64,000 bases of DNA from Paracoccus sp. C2R09 (GTDB lineage Bacteria; Pseudomonadota; Alphaproteobacteria; Rhodobacterales; Rhodobacteraceae): the NCBI RefSeq assembly GCF_018860625.1, contig NZ_JAHKQB010000007.1:333536-397535 (forward strand). The letters run 5' to 3'. Below the pieces are notes generated by a model. The model saw nothing but the letters and a program-made list of their open reading frames with translations. It made no database searches and was not told the origin of the DNA. Below, one piece after another: positions 9,963 to 18,989 of the stretch. The translations under genes were made by a program, and so were the position numbers. Positions within the stretch are counted from its first letter, which is position 1. Each line of letters begins with the position of its first letter.

Positions 9963-11066
9963 ATGGAGCAGAACGATCTCGAAATCTTCCTGGTGGCGAC
10001 GCCGGGACTGGAAGCACCGCTTGCCCAAGAGGCGGCGGCGCTTGGCTGGACACCCGAACAGCAACCCGGTGGCGTGACCATCCGCGGCGGCTGGCCCGAT
10101 GCCTGGCGCGCAAATCTGTGGCTGCGCGGCGCGACGCGCGTTCTGGTGCGCATCGGCGGTTTCCGCGCGATGCATCTGGCGCAGCTGGATAAGCGCGCGC
10201 GCAAGTTCCCCTGGGCCGATATCCTGCCCCGCGACCTGCCGATCAAGGTCGAGACGGTCTGCCGCGCCTCGAAGATCTATCACGCGGGGGCCGCCACGCA
10301 GCGGATCGAACGCGCGATATCCGAGACGATGAACATGCCCGTCGGTGGCGAAGGCGCGATCGTGGTCAAGGCCCGGATCGAGGATGACCTCGTGACCTTC
10401 AGCATCGATTCGACGGGTGAATCGCTGCACAAGCGCGGCCACAAGGAGGCCGTGGCGAAGGCCCCCATGCGCGAGACGATGGCCGCGATGTTCCTGTCTC
10501 AGATGGGCTTCGACGGCAGCCAGCCCGTGCTGGATCCGATGTGCGGTTCGGGCACCTTCGTGATCGAGGCCGCCGAGATCGCATCGCGCCTGGCCCCCGG
10601 CCGCAGCCGCGGCTTCGCCTTCCAGCGGCTGGCGAATTTCGACGCGGATGCCTGGGCGGCAATGGCCCCGCCCGAGGCGCTCAAGGCACCCCAGCAGTTC
10701 TTCGGATCGGACCGCGATGCGGGTGCGATCTGCATGTCGCAGGCCAATGCGGAACGCGCGGGCGTGGCGGGGACGGCTCGTTTCCGCAGCTGTTCCATCG
10801 CCGATCTGCAGCGCCCCGATTGCGCGCCGGGCATCGTCATCGTGAACCCGCCCTATGGCGCGCGGATCGGGAACAAGGGGCCGCTGTTCGGCCTGCATGC
10901 CGCCATGGGCGAGGTGTTCCGCGAACGATTGCAGGGCTGGCGCATCGGCATCGTCACCAGCGAAGGGGGGCTTGCCAAGGCCACGGGGCTGCCCTTCCAG
11001 CCGCCGGGTCCGATCGTGGCCCATGGCGGGTTGAAGATCCGCCTGTGGCAGACGGGCCCGATCTAA
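9963..11066 (+). CDS. THUMP-domain class I SAM-dependent RNA methyltransferase (RlmL/YcbY-like)
   Basis: Predicted 23S rRNA guanine-N2 methyltransferase. 367 residues: an N-terminal ferredoxin-like/THUMP region (about 1-160) that grips RNA, then a Rossmann methyltransferase domain with VLDPMCGSGTFVIEAA (SAM-binding) and NPPYGARIG (about 295-303), the catalytic NPPY of N-methyltransferases. It matches the short, single-methyltransferase form rather than the fused RlmKL enzyme of E. coli. ATG 9963 follows AGGG; GTG 9960 is an equal alternative. Its stop overlaps the convergent dCTP deaminase stop by 4 bp. Confidence 0.88.
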   Translation: MEQNDLEIFLVATPGLEAPLAQEAAALGWTPEQQPGGVTIRGGWPDAWRANLWLRGATRVLVRIGGFRAMHLAQLDKRARKFPWADILPRDLPIKVETVCRASKIYHAGAATQRIERAISETMNMPVGGEGAIVVKARIEDDLVTFSIDSTGESLHKRGHKEAVAKAPMRETMAAMFLSQMGFDGSQPVLDPMCGSGTFVIEAAEIASRLAPGRSRGFAFQRLANFDADAWAAMAPPEALKAPQQFFGSDRDAGAICMSQANAERAGVAGTARFRSCSIADLQRPDCAPGIVIVNPPYGARIGNKGPLFGLHAAMGEVFRERLQGWRIGIVTSEGGLAKATGLPFQPPGPIVAHGGLKIRLWQTGPI

Positions 11067-12133
11067 CGGAACTGCTTGGCCAGCTTCAGACCCTGGCCCT
11101 GGTAATTCGAAGCGATGTCCTGACCGTAGAGACGGTCGGGACCCGCCGCCATCCGCTCATAGATCAGCCGGCCGACCACCTGCCCGTGTTCCAGCACGAA
11201 GGGGGCCTCGTGGCAGCGCACCTCGAGAACGCCGCGGGCACCGCGTCCCTGTGCCCCGATGCCGAAGCCCGGATCGAAGAATCCCGCGTAATGGACCCGG
11301 AATTCGCCCACCATCGCCAGATAGGGGGCCATCTCGGCGGCGAAGCCCGCGGGGATCGCCACCGATTCGCGGCTGACAAGGATATAGAACGCGCCGGGAT
11401 CCAGGATCAGCCGCCCCTCGGTCGTGCGCAGCTCGTCCCAGAAGTCGCGGGCGTCATAGGCGCCGATGCGGTCCAGGTCGATCACGCCGCTATGGGGACG
11501 GGCCCGGTATCCGACCAGATCGCCCGTCGCCGCACGCAGATCGACCGAGAAGCCCAGCCCCTGATCGATCAAGGGCGGCGTATCGCCCGTCAGCGGCTCT
11601 TGCGCATGAAGCGCCGCAAGGTCCGCGTCGTCCAGCACCGCCTGTCCCTGACGCAGGCGCAGCTGGTTCAGGCGCATCCCCGGCCTGACCAGGACCGAGA
11701 AGCTGCGCGGGCAGATCTCGGCATAGAGCGGGCCGTCATAGCCCTCGGGCAGGCGGTCGAATTCGGTCCCGTCATCGGTCACCAGGCGCGTCAGCAGGTC
11801 CAGCCGCCCGGTCGAGGATTTGGCATTCGCCACCGCCTGCACGCCCTTGGGCAGAGTGATCCGTTCCATCAGCGGCACAAGATAGACGCAGCCGCGTTCC
11901 AGCACTGCGCCCTCGCTCAGGTCCATCTGATGCATCTGGAAATCGGCCAGCCGCTCCGTGATGCGTCGTCCACGCCCGGCAAGGAAGCTGGCCCGCAGGC
12001 GATAGGCCCGCTGGCCCAGCCGCAGGTCCAGCGATGCGGGCTGAATCTGTTCGGGAATGATGGGACGGTCCGCCGTGATGGCGCCGCCATCGATCATGGC
12101 GTGTATCTGATGGTCGGGCAGAACACCGTTCAT
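11063..12133 (-). CDS. dcd: 2'-deoxycytidine 5'-triphosphate deaminase, double-length form
   Basis: Deaminates dCTP to dUTP, feeding dTMP synthesis. At 356 residues it is about twice the E. coli Dcd and looks like two dUTPase-like beta-barrels in tandem: the first half carries PASLDLRLG and the motif ANAKSSTGRLD (catalytic region), while the second repeats a related fold. Long Dcd proteins of this kind are common in alphaproteobacteria. It is a single gene, with tRNA-Pro and its terminator upstream and the convergent methyltransferase downstream. Whether the second half is catalytic cannot be told by eye. Confidence 0.88.
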   Translation of the reverse strand: MNGVLPDHQIHAMIDGGAITADRPIIPEQIQPASLDLRLGQRAYRLRASFLAGRGRRITERLADFQMHQMDLSEGAVLERGCVYLVPLMERITLPKGVQAVANAKSSTGRLDLLTRLVTDDGTEFDRLPEGYDGPLYAEICPRSFSVLVRPGMRLNQLRLRQGQAVLDDADLAALHAQEPLTGDTPPLIDQGLGFSVDLRAATGDLVGYRARPHSGVIDLDRIGAYDARDFWDELRTTEGRLILDPGAFYILVSRESVAIPAGFAAEMAPYLAMVGEFRVHYAGFFDPGFGIGAQGRGARGVLEVRCHEAPFVLEHGQVVGRLIYERMAAGPDRLYGQDIASNYQGQGLKLAKQFR

Positions 12134-12160
12134 CGGGGGATCCCTTCTTGGCGGAAACGA

Positions 12161-12194
12161 GAAACGCCCACCCCCGCAAGGGGATGGGCGTTTT
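12161..12194 (-). terminator. Rho-independent terminator of tRNA-Pro
   Basis: On the minus strand AAACGCCCA pairs with TGGGCGTTT (9 bp), then a C/A mismatch and 4 more G-C pairs around a GCAA-type loop. The 3' arm runs into TTTCTCGTTT. It begins 6 bases after the tRNA CCA end. Confidence 0.8.
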
Positions 12195-12199
12195 CGAAG

Positions 12200-12277
12200 T
12201 GGTCGGGCCGGCGAGATTCGAACTCGCGGCCTTCCGTCCCCCAGACGGACGCGCTAACCAGGCTGCGCCACGGCCCG
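12200..12277 (-). tRNA. tRNA-Pro (anticodon GGG)
   Basis: 78 nt including an encoded CCA. The acceptor stem CGGGCCG pairs with CGGCCCG (discriminator A). The anticodon stem TCCGT/ACGGA encloses loop CTGGGGG, giving anticodon GGG, which reads CCC and CCU. The T-loop GTTCGAATC is standard. A promoter-like pair of boxes precedes it and a terminator follows. Confidence 0.97.
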
Positions 12278-12286
12278 ACGCGCATC

Positions 12287-12315
12287 GTATAGAGCGATAT
12301 GAAGGGGATGCACAA
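12287..12315 (-). promoter_or_regulatory. Sigma-70-like promoter of tRNA-Pro
   Basis: On the minus strand TTGTGC (12310-12315) and CTATAC (12287-12292) are separated by exactly 17 bp. The predicted start lies a few bases before the mature tRNA 5' end at 12277. Confidence 0.55.
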
Positions 12316-12356
12316 GGCCTGCGACGCGGAAATCTTCATCAAAACGTCGAACTTGT

Positions 12357-12929
12357 TCAGCCAAGCCGGGTCAGCGCCCGATGCGCCTGCCCAAGCGCCT
12401 GCGAAAGCCCTGCGTGACGCATTTCCGACGGTCCGATCATGCGCAGCTTGCGGGCCAGATCGCCCAGCCGCGCCAGCCAGACCGGCTGCGCGGCTGCGAG
12501 CGCCATTGCGGGCGCCATTGCTGGCGCCGGTTCGAAGAAGTCCTCGGTCGGCTGCGTCGCAATCGGCGCGGCATCGTCGGATTGCACCGGGGTTTCGGGT
12601 TCGGGCAGACGCTCGGGTTCCGCTTGGGGCTCAGGTTCGGGCAGGGGGGGCAGGATGCGCAGCGTACCGCGCGCGCGGACGGCCTCGCCCCGGTCCACGG
12701 CGATCTGCTTTTTCGCGCCGCGGATCGTCAGCCCGTCGTCGCGCAGCAGCGCGCAGATGCCTGCCGCAAGGGCCACGTCGGCGGGGCGATAATATCGCCG
12801 CCCGTCGGCACGCTTCATCGGCTTCAGCTGACTGAACTGGGTTTCCCAATACCGCAGCACATGGGGTGCGACTCCGATCAGGTTGGCGACCTCGCCGATC
12901 GAACGGAATGCCTCTGCACCTTTCTGCAT
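12357..12929 (-). CDS. MerR-family transcriptional regulator
   Basis: DNA-binding regulator of 190 residues. An N-terminal winged helix-turn-helix (about 8-75; [22 protein letters not shown], then [10 protein letters not shown]) is followed by an Ala/Pro/Glu-rich segment and a short C-terminal helix. No cysteine effector motif is seen, so metal sensing is unlikely. It starts 15 bp after ihfA on the same strand; the ihfA-merR pair is conserved in alphaproteobacteria and is probably one transcript. Its targets are unknown. Confidence 0.88.
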   Translation of the reverse strand: MQKGAEAFRSIGEVANLIGVAPHVLRYWETQFSQLKPMKRADGRRYYRPADVALAAGICALLRDDGLTIRGAKKQIAVDRGEAVRARGTLRILPPLPEPEPQAEPERLPEPETPVQSDDAAPIATQPTEDFFEPAPAMAPAMALAAAQPVWLARLGDLARKLRMIGPSEMRHAGLSQALGQAHRALTRLG

Positions 12930-12944
12930 GCGGTAATCGCTGCC

Positions 12945-13247
12945 TTATCGTTTGTTGCCGGCGGCAACGCGGTCCTTCATCAGATGCGAGGGCCTGAAGG
13001 ACAGCACCCGCCGCGGCGTGATCGGAACCTCTTCCCCGGTCTTGGGGTTGCGGCCGATCCGTTCGTTCTTGTCGCGCACCGAAAAGGTGCCGAAGGAAGA
13101 GATCTTGACCTGTTCGCCACGAACCAGCGCATCCGAGACATGGTTCAGCACGCTTTCGACAAGCTGTGCGGATTCGTGACGCGACAGGCCCACCTCGCGG
13201 AATACCGCTTCGGCAAGATCCATCCGGGTCAGCGTCTTGTCGCCCAT
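12945..13247 (-). CDS. ihfA: Integration host factor subunit alpha
   Basis: Alpha subunit of the IHF heterodimer, which bends DNA sharply and shapes promoters, replication origins and the nucleoid. 100 residues, the normal size. It has the HU/IHF fold with [13 protein letters not shown] and [12 protein letters not shown] (the beta-arm that inserts at the minor groove). AGAGGA lies 7 bases before ATG 13247. The upstream TRAP operon ends in its own hairpin at 13307-13330, so ihfA probably has its own promoter in the 60 bp between. Confidence 0.97.
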   Translation of the reverse strand: MGDKTLTRMDLAEAVFREVGLSRHESAQLVESVLNHVSDALVRGEQVKISSFGTFSVRDKNERIGRNPKTGEEVPITPRRVLSFRPSHLMKDRVAAGNKR

Positions 13248-13306
13248 GATCAGTCCTCTTGAGTAGGGGGAAGGATGGTGCTGTTTCGCTTGCCTGTCAA
13301 CGAGAA

Positions 13307-13330
13307 GGGCGGGGAAATCGTTCCCCGCCC
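13307..13330 (-). terminator. Hairpin terminator after dctP
   Basis: GGGCGGGGAA/TTCCCCGCCC, a perfect 10-bp stem with a 4-base loop, lies 28 bp past the dctP stop. On the minus strand it is followed by TTCTCGTT, a weak T-tract. It separates the TRAP operon from ihfA. Confidence 0.7.
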
Positions 13331-13357
13331 GATACTTGTCGCTCTATCCGAGGGGGC

Positions 13358-14443
13358 TCAGCCTGCGCAAGCCTCGATTGCGGCGAGGTCCGGGCCGTTC
13401 GGGGTGCGGCCCAGGTTGAACGGGGCCGAGGCATCGCGCCACGAGGAATAGTCCTGCAGATAGCTCAGCTGGCTGGCATAGACCTTGGCCGAAAGCGGGT
13501 TCTCGCAGGCCACTTCCTGGATCGTCTCGTTGGCCATCTGCTGAACCTGTTCGAGCGCTGCATCGTCGAGGCGCGTGATCTCGGTCCCGGCTTCCTGGAA
13601 CTGGGCATAGGCTTCGGTCGCGCGCTTCTCGGTGAAGGCCAGCGACCACAGCAGCGTGGCGTCGGCCGCGATCTGCAGCCGCTCGCGGGTCTCGTCGTCC
13701 AGAGCGTCCCATGCGGCCTTGTTGATCATCACCCCGAAGATCGACGACGACTGGTGCCAGCCCGGCGTGGACCAGTATTTCGTGACCTGCTGGAAGCCGC
13801 CCGAGAAATCGACATTGGGCGTCGAGAATTCAGACCCGTCAATCACCCCGCGTTCCAGCGACTGATAGATCTCGCCGCCGGCCATGCTGACCTGGTTGCC
13901 GCCCAGCTTCTCCAGCAGCTTGCCCTGTTCCAGGCCCGATAGGCGCAAGCGCAGGCCCTGCAGGTCGTCCAGCGTGCGGATCGGCTTGTCCACGGTGCGG
14001 AAGCCCGATTCGTTGTTCGTCACGCCATAGGGCAGATAGACCATGCCGAACTTGCCATAGACCTCGTTATAGAGATCCGCGCCGCCCCATTCTTGGATCC
14101 AGTTCACGTAATCGACCGCGTTGAACAGGCTGGCCGTGGTGGCCAGGGGCGAAAAGGCGCTGTCGCGGCCCGCCCAGTAGCCCGGCCAGTCGGCGCCCGC
14201 CTGGATGGTGCCCGATTCGACGGCGCCGAAGACCTCGCCCGCGGGAACGAGGCTGCCGCCCTCGTAGAACTCGATCGTCAGCTTGTCGTCATCGACCAGC
14301 TTGTTGGCCAGATCGACCCAGTGCTTGTCCAGCTCGATCAGTTCGAGGCTGGAGGGCCATGTGGTGGTCATGGTCCAGTTTTCGGACAGGGCAGGCGTGG
14401 CGGCGGCCATCGCGATGCCGGCGGCGGTCAGCAGGTGTTTCAT
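13358..14443 (-). CDS. dctP: TRAP transporter substrate-binding protein (DctP family)
   Basis: Periplasmic solute-binding protein of a tripartite ATP-independent transporter, capturing an organic acid or similar solute. 361 residues with a Sec signal peptide (MKHLLTAAGIAMAAATPALS). The mature protein has the DctP fold, including LQGLRLRLSG with the conserved arginine expected to bind the substrate carboxylate, and GGEIYQSLERGVIDGSEF. The pattern resembles the TakP/2-oxoacid and lactate-type branch, but the solute cannot be fixed from sequence alone. GGAGGAG precedes ATG 14443. It is the third gene of dctQ-dctM-dctP. Confidence 0.9.
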   Translation of the reverse strand: MKHLLTAAGIAMAAATPALSENWTMTTTWPSSLELIELDKHWVDLANKLVDDDKLTIEFYEGGSLVPAGEVFGAVESGTIQAGADWPGYWAGRDSAFSPLATTASLFNAVDYVNWIQEWGGADLYNEVYGKFGMVYLPYGVTNNESGFRTVDKPIRTLDDLQGLRLRLSGLEQGKLLEKLGGNQVSMAGGEIYQSLERGVIDGSEFSTPNVDFSGGFQQVTKYWSTPGWHQSSSIFGVMINKAAWDALDDETRERLQIAADATLLWSLAFTEKRATEAYAQFQEAGTEITRLDDAALEQVQQMANETIQEVACENPLSAKVYASQLSYLQDYSSWRDASAPFNLGRTPNGPDLAAIEACAG

Positions 14444-14468
14444 CTTTCTCTCCTCCGTTGGTATGTCG

Positions 14469-15791
14469 TCAGCCGTAGATCGCGGCGGGCAGCCAGGTGA
14501 CCAGCGCCGGGAACAGGATGATCAGCGCGCACATCAGGATCACGAGGCCGATGAACGGCAGCACGCCCATGATGATGTCGCCGGTGCGCACCTCGGGGGG
14601 TGCGATGGCGCGCATGTAGAACAGCGCATAGCCGAATGGCGGGGACAGGAAGCTGGTCTGCAGGACGACGGCCATCAGCACGACGAACCACAGCGGGTCG
14701 ATCCCCATTTCCCCCACCAGCGGCAGGAAGATCGGGAAGGACAGCAGCACGATCCCGGTCCAGTCGAGGAACATCCCCAGGATGAACACGACCAGCAGCA
14801 TCACCGCGATCAGCGTATAGGGATCGTCGGCCAGCCCGCGGATCAGGTCCTGGCTGGCGCGCAGCCCGCCCGTGATGTTGAAGACCCCGGTAAAGGCCGT
14901 GGCCCCCACGACGATGAACAGGATCATCGCGCTGGTCCGGCCCGTTTCCAGCAGCGCCGAATAGAAGGTCGCCCATTCGAAGCGCCCGCGTCCGATCACG
15001 ATCAGCAGGGCCAGGACCGCGCCGATGGCGCTGGCCTCGGTCGCGGTGGCGATGCCTGCCAGAAGCGAGCCCAGGATGCCCAGGATCAGGATCAGGGGCG
15101 GCACGGCCTCGACCAGCAGCATCCGCCACATGGCGCCGCGGCTGATGCGTTCCTCTTCCGCGATCTTGGGGGCCCATTCGGGTTTGACCCAGGCGATGAC
15201 GGCGACATAGACGGCATACATGACCCCAAGCGCCAGCCCCGGCATCATCGCCCCCGCGAAAAGCTGCCCGACCGACAGGCCCGGCGCATAGGAGGCCATG
15301 AGGATCAGCATGATCGAGGGCGGGATGAGGATGCCCAGGCAGCCCGACGCCCCGATCAGCCCCGTGGCCAGCCGCTTGTCATAGCCGTATTGCAGCATCG
15401 GGCGCAGCGCCATCGTCCCCATCACGGTGATGGATGCCCCGATGATGCCCGTGGTCGCGGCCAGCAGGATCGAGATGAAGACGACCGCAAGACCCAGGCC
15501 CCCGGTCACGCGGCTCATCAGGTGGCGCAGGGCCTCGAACATGCGATCGGTCACGCCGCTGTCCGACAGGAATCGCGCCATCAGCACGAAGAGGGGGATG
15601 GCGATCAGGACGTAATTGTCCAGCACATCCCCGAAGATGCGGTTGATGACGATGCCCAGCACCATCGGCTTGCCCGCGATGAAGGCGCCCAGAACGGCCG
15701 TGCCGCCCAGGACGAAGGCCAACGGGTGCCCCAGGAACAGCCCCAGCAGCAGCAGCCCCGACATGACCAGGGCGATGGTTTCACCGGACAT
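14469..15791 (-). CDS. dctM: TRAP transporter large permease (DctM family)
   Basis: Large inner-membrane subunit of the TRAP transporter, carrying Na+-coupled solute movement. 440 residues, about 12 membrane helices. Conserved stretches include GASGCLGILIPPSIMLILMA and the final HPLAFVLGGTAVLG-like repeats. It starts 11 bp inside the end of dctQ and ends 25 bp before dctP. It works with DctQ in the membrane and DctP in the periplasm. Confidence 0.95.
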   Translation of the reverse strand: MSGETIALVMSGLLLLGLFLGHPLAFVLGGTAVLGAFIAGKPMVLGIVINRIFGDVLDNYVLIAIPLFVLMARFLSDSGVTDRMFEALRHLMSRVTGGLGLAVVFISILLAATTGIIGASITVMGTMALRPMLQYGYDKRLATGLIGASGCLGILIPPSIMLILMASYAPGLSVGQLFAGAMMPGLALGVMYAVYVAVIAWVKPEWAPKIAEEERISRGAMWRMLLVEAVPPLILILGILGSLLAGIATATEASAIGAVLALLIVIGRGRFEWATFYSALLETGRTSAMILFIVVGATAFTGVFNITGGLRASQDLIRGLADDPYTLIAVMLLVVFILGMFLDWTGIVLLSFPIFLPLVGEMGIDPLWFVVLMAVVLQTSFLSPPFGYALFYMRAIAPPEVRTGDIIMGVLPFIGLVILMCALIILFPALVTWLPAAIYG

Positions 15792-16335
15792 CGGGCACCT
15801 CGTTCTCGTGGATATGGGGTGCGCGGTCCAGGATCAGCTTCAGCACTTCGGAGATGCCCTGGATCAGCAGCAGGACCGCCGCCACGAACATCGCCATCTT
15901 CAGCGGATAGACGGGCAGCTGCACCGCGCCATAGGTAAGTTCCCCCTGGTTCCACGAGGTCATCGCGAAATCCCAGCTGCGGCGCGCGAAGATCCAGGCG
16001 AAGGGAAAGAAGAAGATCAGGTATCCCAGAACCTCGGTCCAGCGGCGCAGGCCGGACCCCATGCGCGATGTCAGCAGGTCCACGCGCACATGGGCCTGAT
16101 GCCGCAGCGCGTATCCGCCCAGCATGATGAAGTAGAAACCGTAGAGCTGCTTGGTGACGTCGAATGCCCAGCGGGTCGGTTGACCCAGCACATAGCGCAT
16201 GAAGACGTCATAGATGATGATGGCTGCGAAGAGCAGGGCAACAACGGACACCACGCGCCCGACAAGCTCGTTCACGCCGTCGATCAGACGGACAATCGGC
16301 AATGTAAGGACCCTCCCCAGAGTCTGCGGCGCCAT
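15781..16335 (-). CDS. dctQ: TRAP transporter small permease (DctQ family)
   Basis: Small membrane subunit of the TRAP transporter, 184 residues with four predicted helices (for example VGRVVSVVALLFAAIIIYDVFMRYV, of which the FMRYV end is typical of DctQ). AGGTG precedes ATG 16335. It opens the dctQMP operon, overlaps dctM by 11 bp, and lies 98 bp beyond the fabH stop. That gap shows no clear terminator, so partial readthrough from fabH is possible. Confidence 0.92.
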   Translation of the reverse strand: MAPQTLGRVLTLPIVRLIDGVNELVGRVVSVVALLFAAIIIYDVFMRYVLGQPTRWAFDVTKQLYGFYFIMLGGYALRHQAHVRVDLLTSRMGSGLRRWTEVLGYLIFFFPFAWIFARRSWDFAMTSWNQGELTYGAVQLPVYPLKMAMFVAAVLLLIQGISEVLKLILDRAPHIHENEVPDVR

Positions 16336-16433
16336 GCTGCACCTGCATCATCCGCAGTTTTGAGGAAGGGTGATCCTGTGTCAACCGCCCGACTAGCGGA
16401 AAATCATTCTGAATGTCGGAAGGATGCCGCGCC

Positions 16434-17408
16434 TTACCAGCGCAGCACGACCGATCCCCAGCTGAGACCGCCGCCGATGGCCTCGGTCACGATCAGCTGG
16501 CCGGGCTTCAGCCGCCCTTCGGCATCTGCGATGGACATGGCCAGCGGGATCGAGGCGGCCGAGGTGTTGCCGTGATCGGCGACTGTCAGCACGACCTTGT
16601 CCAGCGGCAGGCTCATCTTCTGGGCGGTGGCGCTGATGATGCGCAGATTGGCCTGATGCGGGATCATCCAATCCACGTCGGACCCGTCCAGCCCGGCCTT
16701 CTCCAACGAGGTGTGGGCCGTCTTGGCCAGCTTGTCCACCGCGTGGCGGAAAACCAGGTTGCCCTGCATCCGCAGCTGCCCGGCGGTGCCGGTGCTCGAC
16801 ACGCCGCCATCGACATAGAGCAGTTCGCGATAGGTGCCGTCGCTGTTGAGATCCGAGGACAGGATGCCGCGGTCGGTGTTCTCGCCCGCCGCGTCCTGCG
16901 CCTCGAGGATCAGCGCACCCGCGCCGTCGCCGAACAGCACGCAGGTCGAACGGTCCGTCCAGTCCATGATGCGTGAGAACGTCTCGGCCCCCACGACCAG
17001 GATGCGGCTTGCAAGGCCCGAACGGATCATCGCGTCCGCATTGGCCAGCGCGAAGACGAAGCCCGCGCAGACGGCTTGCACGTCATATGCGAAGCCGCGC
17101 TTCATCCCCAGGCCGGCCTGGACCATCGTCGCCACGGCGGGGAAGGTAAAATCGGGGGTCGAGGTCGCCAGCACGATGCCGTCCAGATCCTCGGCCGTCA
17201 GGCCCGCACGTTCCAGCGCGGCCTTGCCAGCGCGGATCGCAAGGTCGCTGGTCGTCTGACCCTCGGCCGCGAAGTGGCGACGTTCGATGCCCGAGCGTGT
17301 CCGGATCCATTCGTCCGTCGTGTCCAGCCGTTCCTCGAACCAGCTGTTCTCGACCACGCGTTCGGGAAGATAATGTCCGGTGCCACGGACGACTGAGCGT
17401 CGTATCAA
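16434..17408 (-). CDS. fabH: Beta-ketoacyl-ACP synthase III
   Basis: Condenses acetyl-CoA with malonyl-ACP to start each fatty-acid chain. 324 residues with the catalytic triad Cys114 (AVCAGF), His251 (IPHQANLR) and Asn281 (GNTSAAS). The start is TTG 17408, overlapping the plsX stop as TTGA, with GGGAG 6 bases upstream; no better start precedes the conserved VVRGTGHYLPERV. It is translationally coupled to plsX, placing initiation of fatty acid and phospholipid synthesis in one transcript. Confidence 0.97.
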   Translation of the reverse strand: MIRRSVVRGTGHYLPERVVENSWFEERLDTTDEWIRTRSGIERRHFAAEGQTTSDLAIRAGKAALERAGLTAEDLDGIVLATSTPDFTFPAVATMVQAGLGMKRGFAYDVQAVCAGFVFALANADAMIRSGLASRILVVGAETFSRIMDWTDRSTCVLFGDGAGALILEAQDAAGENTDRGILSSDLNSDGTYRELLYVDGGVSSTGTAGQLRMQGNLVFRHAVDKLAKTAHTSLEKAGLDGSDVDWMIPHQANLRIISATAQKMSLPLDKVVLTVADHGNTSAASIPLAMSIADAEGRLKPGQLIVTEAIGGGLSWGSVVLRW

Positions 17409-18502
17409 GAGGATGCTCCCGTTTCGCCGGTCCCGGTGGCCTGCGCCACGCGGGCGGCAAGACGGTCCTGGAACCCGGATTTCGCCAGCGTGAATGCCAG
17501 CTTGATCGCGGCGGATACACCCGTCGCATCGGCCGAGCCGTGCGATTTCACGACCGTGCCGTTCAGCCCCAGGAAGATGCCGCCGTTCACCCGACGCGGA
17601 TCGATCCGCTTCTGCAGCCGGCGCAGCGACGTCATCGCCAGAACGGCCGCGAATTTCGACATGATCGAATTGGCGAAGGCATCCTTCAGAAGCTCTCCTA
17701 CCAACTTGGCCGTGCCTTCACCGGTCTTCAAGGCGATATTGCCAGTGAAGCCGTCGGTGACGATCACGTCCACGCGTGTCGAGGGCAGGTCGCCGCCTTC
17801 CACGAAGCCCACATATTCGTAATGGGCCTCGGCTGCGGCCTGGCGGATCAGTTCGTCCGCCTGCTTCAGCTCGGTCCGGCCCTTGTGTTCCTCGGTGCCC
17901 ACGTTCAGCAGGCCGATGCGCGGATGTTCCAGGCCCAGCCCGTTGCGGGCATAGGAGGTTCCCATCAGCGCGTATTGAAGAAGGTCATGGGCATCGGCCC
18001 GGATGTCGGCACCGACATCCAGCATGATGTTAAAGCCCTGCGGATTGCGCGAGGGCCACAGGCACGCGATCGCGGGCCTGTTCACGCCCGGCAGCTTGCG
18101 CAGGCGCAGCATCGACATCGCCATCAGCGCGCCGGTATTGCCGCAGCTGACCGCGACCATGGCATCGCCCTGGCGCACGGCTTCCAGGGTGGACCACATC
18201 GAGGTGTCCTGACCCTTGCGCACCACCTGCGCGGGCTTGTCGTCCATCGTGACGACGCCACCCGCGTGGCGGATGTCGCACCGACCGGCAAGCGATTTGC
18301 GCCGCCCGATCAGGCGGCGCAGCTCGGCCTCGTCGCCATGGACGATGAAGCTGATCTCGGGGTTCTTCTCGGCACTTTCCGCCATGCCGGCGACAACTGC
18401 GGCAGGGCCGCGGTCGCCGCCCATCGCATCAACCGAAATCACCACGCTGCCCGTCGGAAACGGGCCGCGCGACGCCGATAAGGTCGCGTTGTCGACGGTC
18501 AT
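17405..18502 (-). CDS. plsX: Phosphate acyltransferase
   Basis: Peripheral membrane enzyme that turns acyl-ACP into acyl-phosphate, the donor for PlsY in phosphatidic acid synthesis. 365 residues with VISVDAMGGDRGP near the N-terminus and ALMAMSMLRLRKLPGV further in. The first about 18 residues are not conserved, so the true start could be slightly downstream. It follows rpmF by 22 bp and overlaps fabH by 4 bp, the standard rpmF-plsX-fabH arrangement. Confidence 0.96.
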   Translation of the reverse strand: MTVDNATLSASRGPFPTGSVVISVDAMGGDRGPAAVVAGMAESAEKNPEISFIVHGDEAELRRLIGRRKSLAGRCDIRHAGGVVTMDDKPAQVVRKGQDTSMWSTLEAVRQGDAMVAVSCGNTGALMAMSMLRLRKLPGVNRPAIACLWPSRNPQGFNIMLDVGADIRADAHDLLQYALMGTSYARNGLGLEHPRIGLLNVGTEEHKGRTELKQADELIRQAAAEAHYEYVGFVEGGDLPSTRVDVIVTDGFTGNIALKTGEGTAKLVGELLKDAFANSIMSKFAAVLAMTSLRRLQKRIDPRRVNGGIFLGLNGTVVKSHGSADATGVSAAIKLAFTLAKSGFQDRLAARVAQATGTGETGASS

Positions 18503-18524
18503 GAGGATGCGCCGCTAACCCGGA

Positions 18525-18731
18525 TCAGGCTGCGTCGTCGTCCAGATCGGTTTCGTTCGCCTGCGCCACGACTTCGCGGCCAGCATAGCTGCCGCAGGAC
18601 GGGCAGACGTGATGCGGGCGCTTCAGCTCGCCGCATTCAGTGCATTCGTTCGGGTTGCCCGCAACCAGCGAATCATGCGCACGACGCATGCCGCGCTTGG
18701 ACCGGGTTACGCGATTCTGAGGGACAGCCAT
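18525..18731 (-). CDS. rpmF: 50S ribosomal protein L32
   Basis: Small zinc-ribbon protein of the large ribosomal subunit. 68 residues from ATG 18731, preceded by GAGGTGG. It begins [17 protein letters not shown] and keeps both zinc pairs, CTEC and CPSC, so this is the zinc-binding form. In-frame sequence upstream to 18932 lacks ribosomal protein character and is not counted. It leads the plsX-fabH genes. The 258 bp between it and the DUF177 gene hold no other gene I can support. Confidence 0.97.
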   Translation of the reverse strand: MAVPQNRVTRSKRGMRRAHDSLVAGNPNECTECGELKRPHHVCPSCGSYAGREVVAQANETDLDDDAA

Positions 18732-18989
18732 GTCACCACCTCGGTTGTCAGGGTGCAGCGCCGCAACGCCTTCGCACCGGTAGATTTGAATTCGTAAATG
18801 AACTGCGCAGATACGCCATGAACGGACCGCCCGCAAGCCCTCGTGGCCGGACAGGCGTCGCATTTGCGCGTTGTTTGTCGTCGAATCCCCTGATTCCAGC
18901 TTCGAAGGGCCGATGCAAGGGGGCTTTTGCACCCCGATGTTGCATGCGGGCCACGCCGAACTGGCGGAACGTCCGGGGGATTCGCGGGG

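Noticed and set aside
18732-18932. Upstream extension of rpmF
   Set aside because: L32 proteins begin MAVPQNR at 18731 after a strong GAGGTGG. The extension is not conserved in character.
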